DNA from: Rhodocollybia butyracea
Taxonomy: Eukaryota; Basidiomycota; Agaricomycetes; Agaricales; Omphalotaceae
Direction: 5' to 3'
Assembly (NCBI GenBank): GCA_015501585.1
Contig: JADNRY010000227.1
Location: forward strand, 35,170 to 99,169
DNA length: 64,000 nt
A program made the position numbers and the translations under genes. This document shows, piece after piece, positions 21,522 through 32,155 of this stretch. Under the pieces are notes generated by a model that saw only the letters and a list, made by a program, of their open reading frames with translations, did no database searches and was not told where the DNA came from. The stretch's first letter is position 1. Every line of letters starts with the position of its first letter.

Positions 21522-22643
21522 TTACAACCCGGAGATTTTCAAACCCGCGTCTTCAAGCGCATGGAGGCGTTGTGTGAGTTTATCAGGCATGCGCGCAGCC
21601 CAGAGACGTCCGAGGTGGATCCGCTTGAGAACAGTTCCCGTGTGGGTGGCAGGAGATGGTACGTGATTTGGGGTATTCGGGTTGAGAGTATTTGGGATGT
21701 GAGTATTTGGGCTGTTCTGGGTGTTCTGGGTGTTCTGGTTCTGCGTATTCGTGTTATTCGTGTTATTCTGGCCATTCGGGGAACTGGTATCCGGGTGCTC
21801 AAATCTCGACTCGATAATCCTGACAACCACTTCAATCTTATCATGGCTCGTGAGATCCCTCAGCACACTACTCGGACTGGGCGTCCTGATCCCAAATTCG
21901 CGCAAAAAGGGCAGCATCTGTCCTGGAGACGTATACGTATGTGTATGTACCTCGTCGTCCCCAGGCGTAGATGTTGGCACCCAGATCAAGGTCATGAGGA
22001 GCCAGAGATCCATCTGGAGGAAATTCCACATTAACATTGGTATCATAGTTGAATGTGGCTGAGATGAGGGAGGTGGATAGTCGGAGAGCCAAGTGCATCT
22101 CGTCAACATCGATGTTTTCCATTGTGAGATGCTGGATCTGATGCCATGGAAATACTAGTTGGTCGAGGACATGGATGGAGATGTCGAGGCCGAGCGTGTG
22201 CAGCCTCGGCGAATTAGACCACGTGAGTATGGGTTTGGGACTCTCCTGAGGGCCAGTGGATTCAGGCATAAATGTAAACGATTCTAGCATCGTTAGTTCT
22301 TTTCCGGGTTCATTCCTCGGAAAAAATTCCAGTTCGACGAAATGAACGGAGCGCCATCTATGTGCAAGTGGCCACAGAATGTCAACTATAAGCGATCTGG
22401 CGTCTGGTACATTGATGAAGATATCCAGCGGGCAAGCTGCAGACCTATCGATGAAAAGCGCAGTAAGATTTCTGACAGCCTCGGAGTGTGGGTTTTCGTA
22501 TGCAAACACTAAGATTGAGGTCCATATTGGTGGAAGAGCCAAAGCCACAGCTCTCCAGCGAGCAGACACATGGCTGAGCTCAAGTGGACTGCAGCCGAGA
22601 AAGATTTGGGCTAGAATTTCGTTGGAAGGATATCAGTTGCCAT
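21522..22643 (-). pseudogene. F-box/LRR pseudogene (inverted duplicate of 38558-39997)
   Basis: Same start context and sequence as the intact F-box gene, in opposite orientation. Lesions: one base lost in the CCC after ATGGCAACTGATATCCTT, which runs into a stop within ten codons. About 340 nt are deleted in the middle (FNY... joined to NFLQMDLWLL), and the frame changes across that joint. The remaining parts are still close to the functional copy (SHVSARWRAVALALPPIW, GRLWAARMPDKLTQRL). Similarity extends into both flanks: the promoter-side gtgatattttactcgccgac and the 3' tail cttatcccgacaatgaaatg. It is therefore a DNA-level segmental duplication, not a retrocopy. Confidence 0.92.
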
Positions 22644-22935
22644 TACTAAGATACCCTGTTCTCACGGGTCGGCGAGTAAAATATCACCGGCAATCTTGCG
22701 CTCCTCCCTACTAGGAGGGTACTGTCACTCATAACATGTACAACACTCGTTTATTACATGCTCCACTGGTCTAGTTTAGATGTAATAACAGTGCAAGCTA
22801 CGCAAACGACACACCCAATCACCTTGGCCTATTCAACATATTCGTCTCGAGTCGGTCATAAAGAGTACAACCTTCACAATAACTCCTGGCACATTACAAC
22901 AATGTAATATAGCACACGATAACCAGCAGCCCCTC

Positions 22936-25814
22936 TCAAAACGCCAACTCCTCCAACTGGTACTCCCCAATCACCCCCGCCTGCTCCTGTAACATCCGCC
23001 TCCTCTGCCTCCAATCCAGCACCTCTTTTACCTCTTTCCCCTCCTTTGCCTCTCTCGCTTCCTTCAAGACTTTAGCCTGCGCCCTAACAAACACTTCCAA
23101 TGCCCCACGCATCCCCCCTGTCTCCTCCACCCCTCGGATCTCACCGTCCACATACGCTTTGAATTTCCTGAGGAGGCGGTATGCGGGAGGCGTCTGGATG
23201 AGCGTGAGGAAGGTGGTGTCGAGGAGCGGTTGAAGGAAGGTCGATATCTGATTTGATATAAAGAAAAAAGTCAGTAACTCGTATGCGAACAATAGGATCG
23301 TAAACTGACCTGTGACATCCCCGGAATATCAGCATACGGATCATTCTCGTTCTCCGCTGCCTGTCCTTTCTTCGCCTTCTTTATTGCCTTCCCAGTAGGC
23401 ATCAACCGTACATCGCGCCCCGCCCACTGCCCCATCCAAGAGTCGAGTACCTCGAGAATACATATCACGTCGTCGACGTGGGAGAGATAGCGCCGGAAAG
23501 CGAAGCGGAGAGCGGGGGTTGAGAAGGTGGGCATGGCGGAGATGGGTGCGGTGGGTGTAGCTAAGGTGTTGGAAGTGGAGTTCAACGAATTCAGGGAGGT
23601 GGTGGTGTTCGAAGACACGGTGGAAGCAGAAAACCGGGAATGCAGGAGAAGACTCAAAAACGCCGGGAGAGTCGGTACGTCTGCATCTGTGCCGACACCT
23701 ATACTTGGCGGAGAGTCCACCTGCATCGCATCGCTGGGGTGGGATTTATCCTGAGCTTGGGATTGCCGGTGTCGCGCGAGTACGAAACTCAAACACGCGA
23801 CGACATCGACCTCTTGGAGGTCTTTTACGGTTTTGAGAGCTAGGGATATCGAGGGCTGGTTCCAAGAAAGACCAAGGAGTCAGTAAAAATGAACGATACG
23901 AAAACAAAAAAGAACATACCCAATCGCCCCGGCGCCTCAAGACCTCCAACAAGCCGTTCCCATTACCGCCATTCCCATCACCACTCCCACCAGTTGCATC
24001 GCCCACCACTGTCACGTTCCCATAATCTACATCCCCGACCATCAGCCCGCTCACAACGCCTCGCTCCAACAAATGCCGCACAACCTTCGACGAATACCCT
24101 ACATTCGCGTTCGCCTTCCCAGTCTTTTCAGATTGCAGCACAGTATTCAACACGTCTCTGACGAAGTTATAACCATACAACGAGGAAGAAGGGAAGAGGT
24201 AGTCTGCGACCCCTCCCACGCGAAAAACACCGCGTCCGCACCCTCCGGCTGTCCCCTGCCAATGGCAGCGCGCATTTCTACAAGGACTTTCCTCCGTTCC
24301 TTTTCTACATCTCCCTGCTTATCTCCCTCTGTTGCATCCGCGTACGATGGCTCATCGACAGGAGACGCGGCGAGCCATGGTTTCGCGGCGAATGCTTTAC
24401 CAAGAGCGTTCGCGAGGGAGGATGGTTGAGGGATAGATACGGGGACGGCCCAGATGGAGGAGCTTCCGGAGGAGATGGGCTGCGAGTTTTGGGATTTACG
24501 TGATTTTTGGGATGAAGAGTTGGCAGAAGTGGTGGAGGCGGGAGGGGAGAGTACCAGGAGAACGTTAGACTGGGATAACGCTTCCACGAGGGTTACAGTG
24601 GCTTTTTGGTTGTTGGCGAGGGAAGGAAGTGCGAAGGTGTGGGAGGCTAAGAGGACGGAGAAGGCTAGATCCCACAGTAGCAATGCGAGTTGGGGGGAGG
24701 AGGTGGTGGTGAGCCCTGCGAGGAGGACGTGTGAAGTACCCAGTGAGAGAAGAGACACTGGTCCAATAGCTGAGGAAGATGGGTCCGAGTTTTTTGAAGA
24801 TGAGATAAACGATAGCGCAGTAAGCTGGATAGTGTCCAGCGTATTCAGATACACCACCTCGTCTGCGGATTGAAGCTGAAAGGAGGACCAAGTACCATTC
24901 GACACTATTTTTTCAAAAGTCAGATATACGAAAATCCCTCGAGGCTCCAAACTTACGAAGGATACTAACAAACCCAGACACACTGACCGATCCATCGCGA
25001 AACGCCTCGGCTCCGTATTCTAGCGGCACCTCCGCATCCCAAACCTCATGAAACTTATCTTCCAAATCGACGCCCACGCCCAGCATCCTCAATCGGCCAT
25101 CGACCTCCACCATCTGCACCACAATCGCACCTCCCGGCGAGCTCCGGGTTGATAGAAACACACAGTCGGCCCATACGAATACCCAAGCCTTCAGTACGGT
25201 ACATTTTGATTTCGAGGACCATGTTGCCTGGATGCTTGTGTTCGTCGCCAGATCCTGGTGGAGGGCCGTAATCTCGCCTTGGGCTGAAGTACAAAGGATG
25301 CGGGACGGCAGCGCGGGTGTGGTGTAGAGTCCAGAAATTAGGTGCGGGAGCTACCCTTGCAGAGCATTCGTTAAACGAAACTCAACCTGGAAAAGAACGA
25401 CTCCGACGTACAGTGCGAGTTTTCTTATTTTGAGTTTGAGTTGCTCTTTCTGCTACCGAACTGGCTAGGTTTTCTCGCCACAGCCATAGTTCATTGTCGC
25501 TAGCTGAGTACGTCGAACATTCGTAGTTTGCGTCTTGAAGAGTGATTGAGGGACAGGTGAAGGTTGTGGATTGGCCAAGAGTATGGGAAATTACTGGGTG
25601 GAGAGTCGATAACTGTGTAAAGTGTCAGCAATAATTGATAGTATTCATATAAAAACGAAAACCGAAAACAAAAAGTTGCAAAAAATTCACTTACATCAAT
25701 TACATGAACCCCATCGCCTTGCGCAGAAACCGTAACGTATCCTTTTGAGTGCGAAGCAAAGACTTTGTTCGTGTAGTTGTTCAATACGAAAGGCTCGCCA
25801 ACATTAGCCTCCAT
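22936..25814 (-). CDS. NOL11/Utp8-like nucleolar protein (six exons, one frameshift)
   Basis: Exons: 25814-25695, 25612-25412, 25350-24957, 24904-23920, 23855-23310, 23247-22936. All have GT...AG introns in matching phase. About 850 aa. The first half is beta-propeller-like (DANYECSTYSASDNELWLW, LCTSAQGEITALHQDL). Then come a Ser-rich linker, a helical region (VVRHLLERGVVSGLM, then DWPSISLALKTVKDLQEVDV across an intron) and a C-terminus QEQAGVIGEYQLEELAF. This layout resembles the t-UTP subunit NOL11/Utp8, which supports rDNA transcription and pre-18S processing in the nucleolus. The family call is from resemblance only. Exon 4 is one base short: frames change at the C4 run 24210-24213 and the phase sum needs one extra base. 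This is either a sequencing homopolymer error or a real inactivation. Pieces of this gene are duplicated at 27930, 30870-31930 and 34760. Confidence 0.6.
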
Positions 25815-26250
25815 TGGAGACCTGTTCGAGAATCGTTCGAGCTAGTTGTAAGAAAAAAAAGATCGTGATAAGCGCCGGCGGCCCGGCTGAGAGCTACACG
25901 GTCACGAGGGGATCATCGCTGCATCGTTTGCGGGTGCGCACTGCGAATGTTCGTATTCTCTTCGCAAAAGACAGCTAGCCAGGATACATCGCCGACGTTC
26001 GTCTAGGAAGGACGTATATTGCTCTAAATTACAGCTAGCTGTGTCTATCCCGGATCTAAACTCTCGCATAGTCGTCTGAGTATTATCAGTTCAGTCAATC
26101 ATGTTAGAGCTGTTATGCACTTCAAGTTTGTAAGAGGCAAAAAAAGAAGAAACACATGGCCGTCCTGCCGACAGATTAAAAAAGTACATACAAGGGAAGA
26201 AAAACTAAATCCATAGTAAAGACTAAACGAAACTAAGAATCGTTCGCTCC
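25815..26250. other. upstream region of the nucleolar gene
   Basis: No ORF of note. It lies between the start of the nucleolar gene and the 3' end of the LINE relic. Nothing else recognised. Confidence 0.35.
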
Positions 26251-26254
26251 CCGT

Positions 26255-27745
26255 GTGCTAACCATTTCCGCTCTGGGGATCCAGATATTCTCACCAGCAA
26301 ATGTATTCAGTACATCGTAGATATGTTTTACCAGCAAGGGCAGCAATCTTTCTCTGAACAGTAGGTCCCGGAGAACATCCGCAGGGGGCAGGGAAGATAG
26401 AGCGTGAGTAAGCTTAGGCGATAGTCTGCATGCCTTCTCAAAGAAGGTACGGCGGAGTAAAGAAAGCGACGGGTTGCCGTTGCAAGAAATGAGGGCATGA
26501 CCTTCGCCTTCCGTTTCTTCTTGACAGAAGCGGCATAGCCGCCATTGCCTCGGAACGTAGGGCCTATATCTCGCTGCAAGTAGCGTGACCGCTCTACCGC
26601 CAATGCGTGAGACGAGCCTGTTACGAGGCGGATGAAAGCATCTCTATGCTTGGGCACTTTGATCAGGTTCAGGTACGGCCTTAGGCATAGAGCCGGTGTT
26701 GCAATCATCCGGCTGTCGTTTTCGTTACATTGCACACGATGATGGAGGAGGGACAGTCGAGTGGATTCCAGGATGCGTGTTGTAATGGTAGCGTCGCACG
26801 AGCGGGCTCCTTCTTGATGGCTTTTACTTGCTCTCAATCATGCAGGTCAAGGGTAGAGCATATGACAGGGACGGGGAGGCGAGATAAGACGAGTGTATGG
26901 GAGTCGTTTAACCAGTTAGCGTGGCCATCTGCGGATAGAACGAAAGAATTTTCCAGCGCGCGCATCTAGCGATGTGGTTAGACGAGAGCGATAGTAGGCA
27001 GTAGGCGGCCCAGGCTCAGGTCCACCCTCTGGTTGACAGGTTTTACTCCCGTTTCGGAGTGAAGTGGAGCTGTACCTGGGAGAGTGAGTCCAGTAGGCCT
27101 TCATCTACATCAATAGCAACTTCACATCCAAAGATAAGATGCGGGCCCAGTCGAGCCCAGTCGAGCGCAATACCTGCTTTGGGCGGTAAGCATTCCATCG
27201 TAGGTTCCAGAGCAAACATGGCATTAGTGACATTCCTACATTTACTAGCCTTCATCGTGTACAGCGACGAAAAGATCTGTCGAGTCGTTGAAGTAAAGAA
27301 CACACCCATGTATTTGTAGCAATCAACTCATCCAATTCTGTCACCGCTCATGGTAAAGCAGGGGGGTGAGCTGGGATAGGACCAAAGAGCATCCATTTTG
27401 TTTCAGTGCACTCTGATGGTCATGGAGTTAACAGTGCACCAACGAAAAAATGCATTGAGTTCGAGCTGTAAGCCTTGCGGCAAGGTGCCTGTTCTACATG
27501 AGAAACTTGCATCCCGTACAAAGCGTTATCGTCCCTGTGTTCCGGGATGGCCAGGTCAGCGAAGTAAATGTTCCATGGCATGGGTGATAGCGTGTCCCCT
27601 GTTAGTAGACCGACCAAACTTCAGAAAGCGGCAGATACACCTTCCCCATGTTTCACTACATACGACATGCGCGCGCATAGCATGTGTATCCAATCAAAGA
27701 CGGGGTTCGATAGGCCACAGCAGCTCAGTTTCAACTAAAGTATAG
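26255..27745 (-). pseudogene. non-LTR retrotransposon (LINE) reverse transcriptase relic
   Basis: Frame-shifted minus-strand pieces read as a LINE RT C-terminal half. They are GDTLSPMPWNIYFADLAIPEH (27,620-27,550), HVEQA near the catalytic region, YMGVFFTSTTRQIFSS and the thumb-like NVTNAMFALEPTMECLPP with HLIFGCEVAIDVD (27,310-27,050). A C-terminal zinc-finger-like CRFCQEETEGEGHALISC follows (~26,510-26,560), then YDVLNTFAGENIWIP and a stop near 26255. The FADD-type box is altered and several stops and shifts break it, so it is dead. Such RT proteins are abundant in Agaricomycetes. Confidence 0.7.
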
Positions 27746-27929
27746 GCAAGTCAGTAGAGGGGAAGGCGTTCTTATGAAAGCCATGTTAAATCAATACTTG
27801 TTCAAAAGAAGTTTATCATTTTTTGCTTAATATTTATCGTTGCATTATGCAATATATGTCTTTGCCTTTTTCGCGTGCCATTTATAGAATGCGCCGTAGT
27901 GAAATATACTGTAATAGATTTTTTCCGAG

Positions 27930-28021
27930 GAATCAGTGAGTAGCTCTTTCCGCTACCGAGCTAGCCGGATTTTCTCAGCATAGTAGTAGTAATAGCTCAT
28001 TATCGATAACTGAATACGTTA
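27930..28021 (-). pseudogene. fragment of nucleolar-gene exon 2
   Basis: About 90 bp resemble 25430-25515 (gctctttccgctaccgagctagc against the same exon). It sits at the downstream edge of the first DUF6535 gene. An equivalent piece borders the second copy (31840-31930) and another lies upstream of it (about 34763-34810), marking the joints of the tandem duplication. Confidence 0.65.
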
Positions 28022-28272
28022 AGTAGTCTCAGCCATGGGAGGCGTAACTAGTATAATACTTATATTTTAAGATTGTGCATGATGATATTGGACAGAGGAG
28101 GTAAACTCTATTCCCATTCTGCTTTTCTTTGCCAAATCTTACATCAGGTTTCATTTCAGCCTCTCTATCTTTGTCTGCGATTTCTCCCTCCCATCTTGGT
28201 TTTAACCTCCCCATGCTTCCCCAAAGTTTCTAAGAAGAAAGGGTTTCTTTCTTGATTTAAGAGTTAGAATAC

Positions 28273-30568
28273 TTAATTGTAAGACAGCGAAGGGGTAGAT
28301 CCGGAAGTAATAAGACCTCGAATTACAGTCGAACTAACTGTGGTGGCTGAAATTTGTCTTATAAATGCAACAAGGTAGTCACGGTCAGGAAAATTTTCAG
28401 AACTTCGGAGCAGTGATTCCCGTACAAGTGGCGGAAGGTCCAAAGGTAAATCTTCCTCGTAGGTCTCAAAAACCCAGTCCATGGCATGTTCAGCAGCAAG
28501 CTCTATGCATTGTTCAGCATGAAAAAATTTGACTGGAGTTATCCCGAAAGCCAGTGCTGAAAGAGCGGAAGTGATATCACAGTTATGGTCTGTGATGTTC
28601 AACTCATAGAAGGGTTGTCTGAATATAAAGAAAACCTGATCCATGGAGCTGAAATGGATGCCTGCGCGAAGCCAACCCTCCAACTCGTCTAGATTTGTTG
28701 AGGAGCCTAAATGGTCACGGATATGTGATAACACATAATAAACATTTGCGACCTCATTTAGTTTTTCTGACATCTCAGGAGGAAACGCCCCAAGTGACCG
28801 ACAAAGAACACTCTTTGCAGATGGATTGGAGGTATAGTGGCCCAGCCATGCCAGAGAGGCTAAGTCCTGATTGTGACGGTGGCAAGCTGTGAACCATTCC
28901 TCTTCTTTCAAATTGCTCCCAACCAGTGGCATATAGCCTGAGGAACCTGCAGACTCCACATTCATGGGTTGTTTCCATACCCAGTTGTAGGCAGAGATTA
29001 TAATGGTATATATTCTCCGAAAGAGTGCATAGAGAACACGTGAGTAAAGCAGTTGTGTGAGGGTTGTTCTGTAAGAACACTGAACAGCAAATAGTGGAAG
29101 GACAGTTGCTGTGAGGTAAAGAACAACAACAGTCACTGAGATAGCACCGGTGACATATGCCATAGTGATGCTCAAAGGAATGAGGAAGATGACAAGCCCA
29201 GCAAAGAATAGTATCAGGGCTAGATGGAGTAGGGTGGGGAGCAGTCCAATGAGCGACTGAACCCGCCATTTCTCGAGCCCATCAAAGCGGTATTGCCGGA
29301 TAAGTGCTTGTTCACGGGGTGTGCCAGTGATAATGGACATATACTGACGAAGCCACTGCTTTGCAAGCACTGCAAAGAGAGCAACAGAAAGTGAAATAAT
29401 AAGGCTTGTAAACCATAGACCATTTACCCATAGGTCAAGGATGGCAGGAGAGAATGTAGTAATGGTGGGAGGAATGTTCAAGGTGGTGGTACTATTTCCA
29501 TTTGCACGGACCAGCACGATCAACTCACTGAGATAAGATGCAGAGAGCTGAGTGTTGTCTTGAGACAGTGACTGTGATGTTTGTGCCACAAATGATGTGA
29601 GGACAGCAGAGAAAAGGCCAGCCTGCAAAGGCATCAGCAACTCCAACAAAATCTGCAAAACTGGGACGAGCGGCTGCTCTAGCACTCTGGAGCGCTCCAA
29701 AGCTGTCAAAGCTGTCAAAGCAACTCAGAGCAGCTCAGAGTGTCTACAGCGAGTACCTTGCTCTGAGATGCTTTGATGAATAGCAAAAATAAACTGCTTT
29801 GATCAAAAATTGCAGAAATGACGTGCCAAGGAGCATACAAAGACCAACAAGATATCCAAACTGTCACTCAATTCACCAACCATATCATTGTCGAAAGCGG
29901 TCGCTTCATCGCCATAGACTCTCCAGATACGAGCCTCTGAGTCCAGCTCATGGTAACGTTCATCCTCTGGGTATTTGACCGTATAATCGTAGTTTGCTAA
30001 CAAAGCTCAATGATCGACAACATTAAGAACAAACACGCAAAAATATTCACATACCTGCCAAAGGATCTCGTGTTGTTGGGTCCTTTTTCAATCCAAACCG
30101 ACGAGGCTTGAAAGGTCCATTTTTAGTGCCTTGCGTGATCTTCTTCTCCGAACCGGTGACGGCGTGGTGCAAATCCGAGATTGCTTCATAGAGAAAATTC
30201 AATTCACTTGTAAGATTATTGGCTGGTGGATCTGATGCCTGGGCGGGGAGAGTATTATTTGGTGGATCGGGTGCCTGAGCAAGATGAGCTCCGGCTTGTG
30301 TAGATGTAGGTTCTGCTACTGGTACAGCTTGGACATGCGGAGACGAGGGTACGGAGGGATCCGAGGCCACTTGAAAACTGCTTATTGGCTGAGCTGTTAC
30401 AAGCGCGGGAGCTGGATGTGCAGGGTCCGAATTGGATTGCAGTATGGTAGCCTCGCGCTCCTCCCGCGCCTGCATGAAGGAATGCATACTACGCATGAGA
30501 GAGAGCATTTCCTCTGAGTAGTTCATCCCAGAGCGATTGTCGAGAGAATCTTCGGATGACTGCTCCAT
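28273..30568 (-). CDS. DUF6535 membrane protein, copy 1 (three exons)
   Basis: Exons 30568-30055, 29996-29839, 29622-28273 join in phase (514+158+1350 nt) to 673 aa. Residues 1-170 are Ser/Gln/Pro-rich with an acidic start. The DUF6535 core follows: RIWRVYGDEATAFDNDM, then DSLDILLVFAGLFSAVLTSF (first membrane segment, ~218-238), GLWFTSLIISLSVALFAVLA (~300), and a long hydrophobic hairpin LLPTLLHLALILFFAGLVIF onward (~360-410). The C-terminal half is soluble and helical. The family is an agaricomycete expansion of unknown function. Intron 2 is 216 nt instead of 50 because a MITE sits in it; the splice sites are unchanged. It looks intact. A tandem relative lies at 32156-34338. Confidence 0.88.
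29653..29815. mobile_element. MITE in intron 2 of DUF6535 copy 1
   Basis: Absent from the same intron of copy 2 (33539-33588), whose flanks are otherwise the same (gcatcagcaactccaa and tgacgtgccaaggagcatac). It shares gagcgctccaaagctgtc, ctctgagatgctttg and the atctgcaaaa...ttttgcaga-like ends with the MITE at 14068-14257, but its ends are more worn. It inserted after the gene duplication or was lost from copy 2. Confidence 0.8.
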
Positions 30569-30869
30569 TGGTGTGTAGAAAGATAAAAGTCAGTGGCGTG
30601 CACTAAAGACAGCTTGAATGGACCGAGCGCCTATCACAGTAGTCACATGCAAAAAGGACTGTGAAGAAACTTGAAGGTTAGGCATTGGCCTTAGCCTCTG
30701 TCACCGTGGTTCATGAGCCACAGTGAACATTCACTAATTATTCAATCTTTTCCATTCCTCTTTGCTGGTTAACGATATGTTCTTTCTATCGCGATCGTCT
30801 GGTGAATGTACTTTCGTTGAACTCTCGTGTTGCTTTCGTGTGAGCTTTTAAGCACTTTGACATAAGAGT
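30569..30869 (-). promoter_or_regulatory. DUF6535 upstream region, shared by both copies
   Basis: About 250 bp upstream of the ATG are conserved with 34340-34650. Matching blocks are attcaatcttttccatt, ttaacgatatgttcttt, gttgaactctcgtgttgct and a gctttttaagcac-like end. The promoter was copied with the gene. No classical box is obvious. Confidence 0.6.
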
Positions 30870-31935
30870 AGAGGAGAGCACTGGGGGGATGTCGGAGCGG
30901 GATAACGCGACGAGGGCTTACGAAAATTTTTGCTTTTTTGAATCTTTCGAGTTGTTGGAGAAGGAAGAAGTGGGAAGGTATAAGAATAAGAGGCGAGGGG
31001 GACGGAGGAGGAGGGATCCCATAAGAGCATGACGACTTGGGTAAAGGCTTGGAGTGACTCAGCGGATAGTGGTGATCCCTGCAAGTAGAACATGTGAGGA
31101 GCCAAAGGAGAGGAGATCACCTGGTATGATCTCGTGTGCGGTATCTGGAGGCGAGTTCGAGTTCGAGTTGAACGATGGCTTCCGAAGCTACATCGCACCC
31201 AGTCCGTTCAAGTACACCACGTTTAACTTAGATTCAAGTCTATAAGAGTGCCAACTACCGCTCGTGCCTAGAGAAAAGGAAAGAAAAACTTTGAAGTCAG
31301 ATGAAGGCGATCGGGCAAAAGACTACAACACCAGTGGCACTCTCACAAGGAATATTAAGAATCCAGGATGTATTTACTTACATGAAACATCACAGACCTC
31401 CACCGCCTCTAGCGACACCGTTGCATCCCAAATTGGCTGAGTCTGGCTTTCCGGATCTACCGCCACCCCATGCGCCCACAGCCCCCATCCACAACCGAAA
31501 CCACAGCCGCACTCCTTTCTATCCTTTCAGGAACACTCACACTCACCAACCCCCAGAGGCATAACAGGCTCCCGGGCACACACCGTCCTCACAAGCACAA
31601 AACTCGTCAATTCTTGACGTTCCGATGTGCAGGTCCCGGTGGGTGATCGTAATATCACCTTGGGGCAAGGTGAGCGGGATGCCAGAGCCTCACAGAAGGG
31701 AGCCCTGGAGCGACGATGTAGGATCCCGGGGAGATTCGATGTGGAAGCTACCCTTGCAGGGCGTAAACCCAAAAATACCTGGAGGTATTAGAATTAGATA
31801 AAGGTACTGCAATAGATTTCTTTTAGGGGGCTAAGTAGCTCTTTCTGCTAGTAAGTAGCTACCGATTTATTCAAGGTTTCTCGGTAAAGCTCATTTCGAA
31901 TCATAACATTGATAGCTGAATACTACGTCAAATAT
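30870..31935 (-). pseudogene. partial duplicate of the nucleolar gene
   Basis: A degraded copy of 24,600-25,510 (exon 4 back to exon 2). Recognisable minus-strand pieces are SSHVLLAGI-like sequence, a stretch matching LLLWDLAFSVLLAS, the ITALH-type segment near 31650 (ggtgatattacgatcaccca) and the intron-exon joint agctacccttgcagggc (31748). Stops and indels are everywhere and there is no exon 1 or 3' half. Dead. It separates the two DUF6535 genes. Confidence 0.7.
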
Positions 31936-32155
31936 TCTCCGCCATGTATACGATTGGTATACAATACATCGGGTGCTTATTCAAGGTTGTGCGTAGATGT
32001 GTAATGATATTGGGTGCCAGAGGAAGTTGGCCCACTCCAGTCCCATTCTGCTTTTCTTTGGCAAACCTTATATGTTGTGTTTCATTTCAGCATCTCCATC
32101 TCTGTCTCCAATTTCTCCCTCTCAATTTAATTTTAGCCTTTCCATGTTTCTCCTT

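Noticed and set aside
24454..24873. Plus-strand ORF of 139 aa and other plus ORFs at 23.5-24.4 kb
   Set aside because: Antisense to exons of the nucleolar gene, whose minus-strand exons join in phase.
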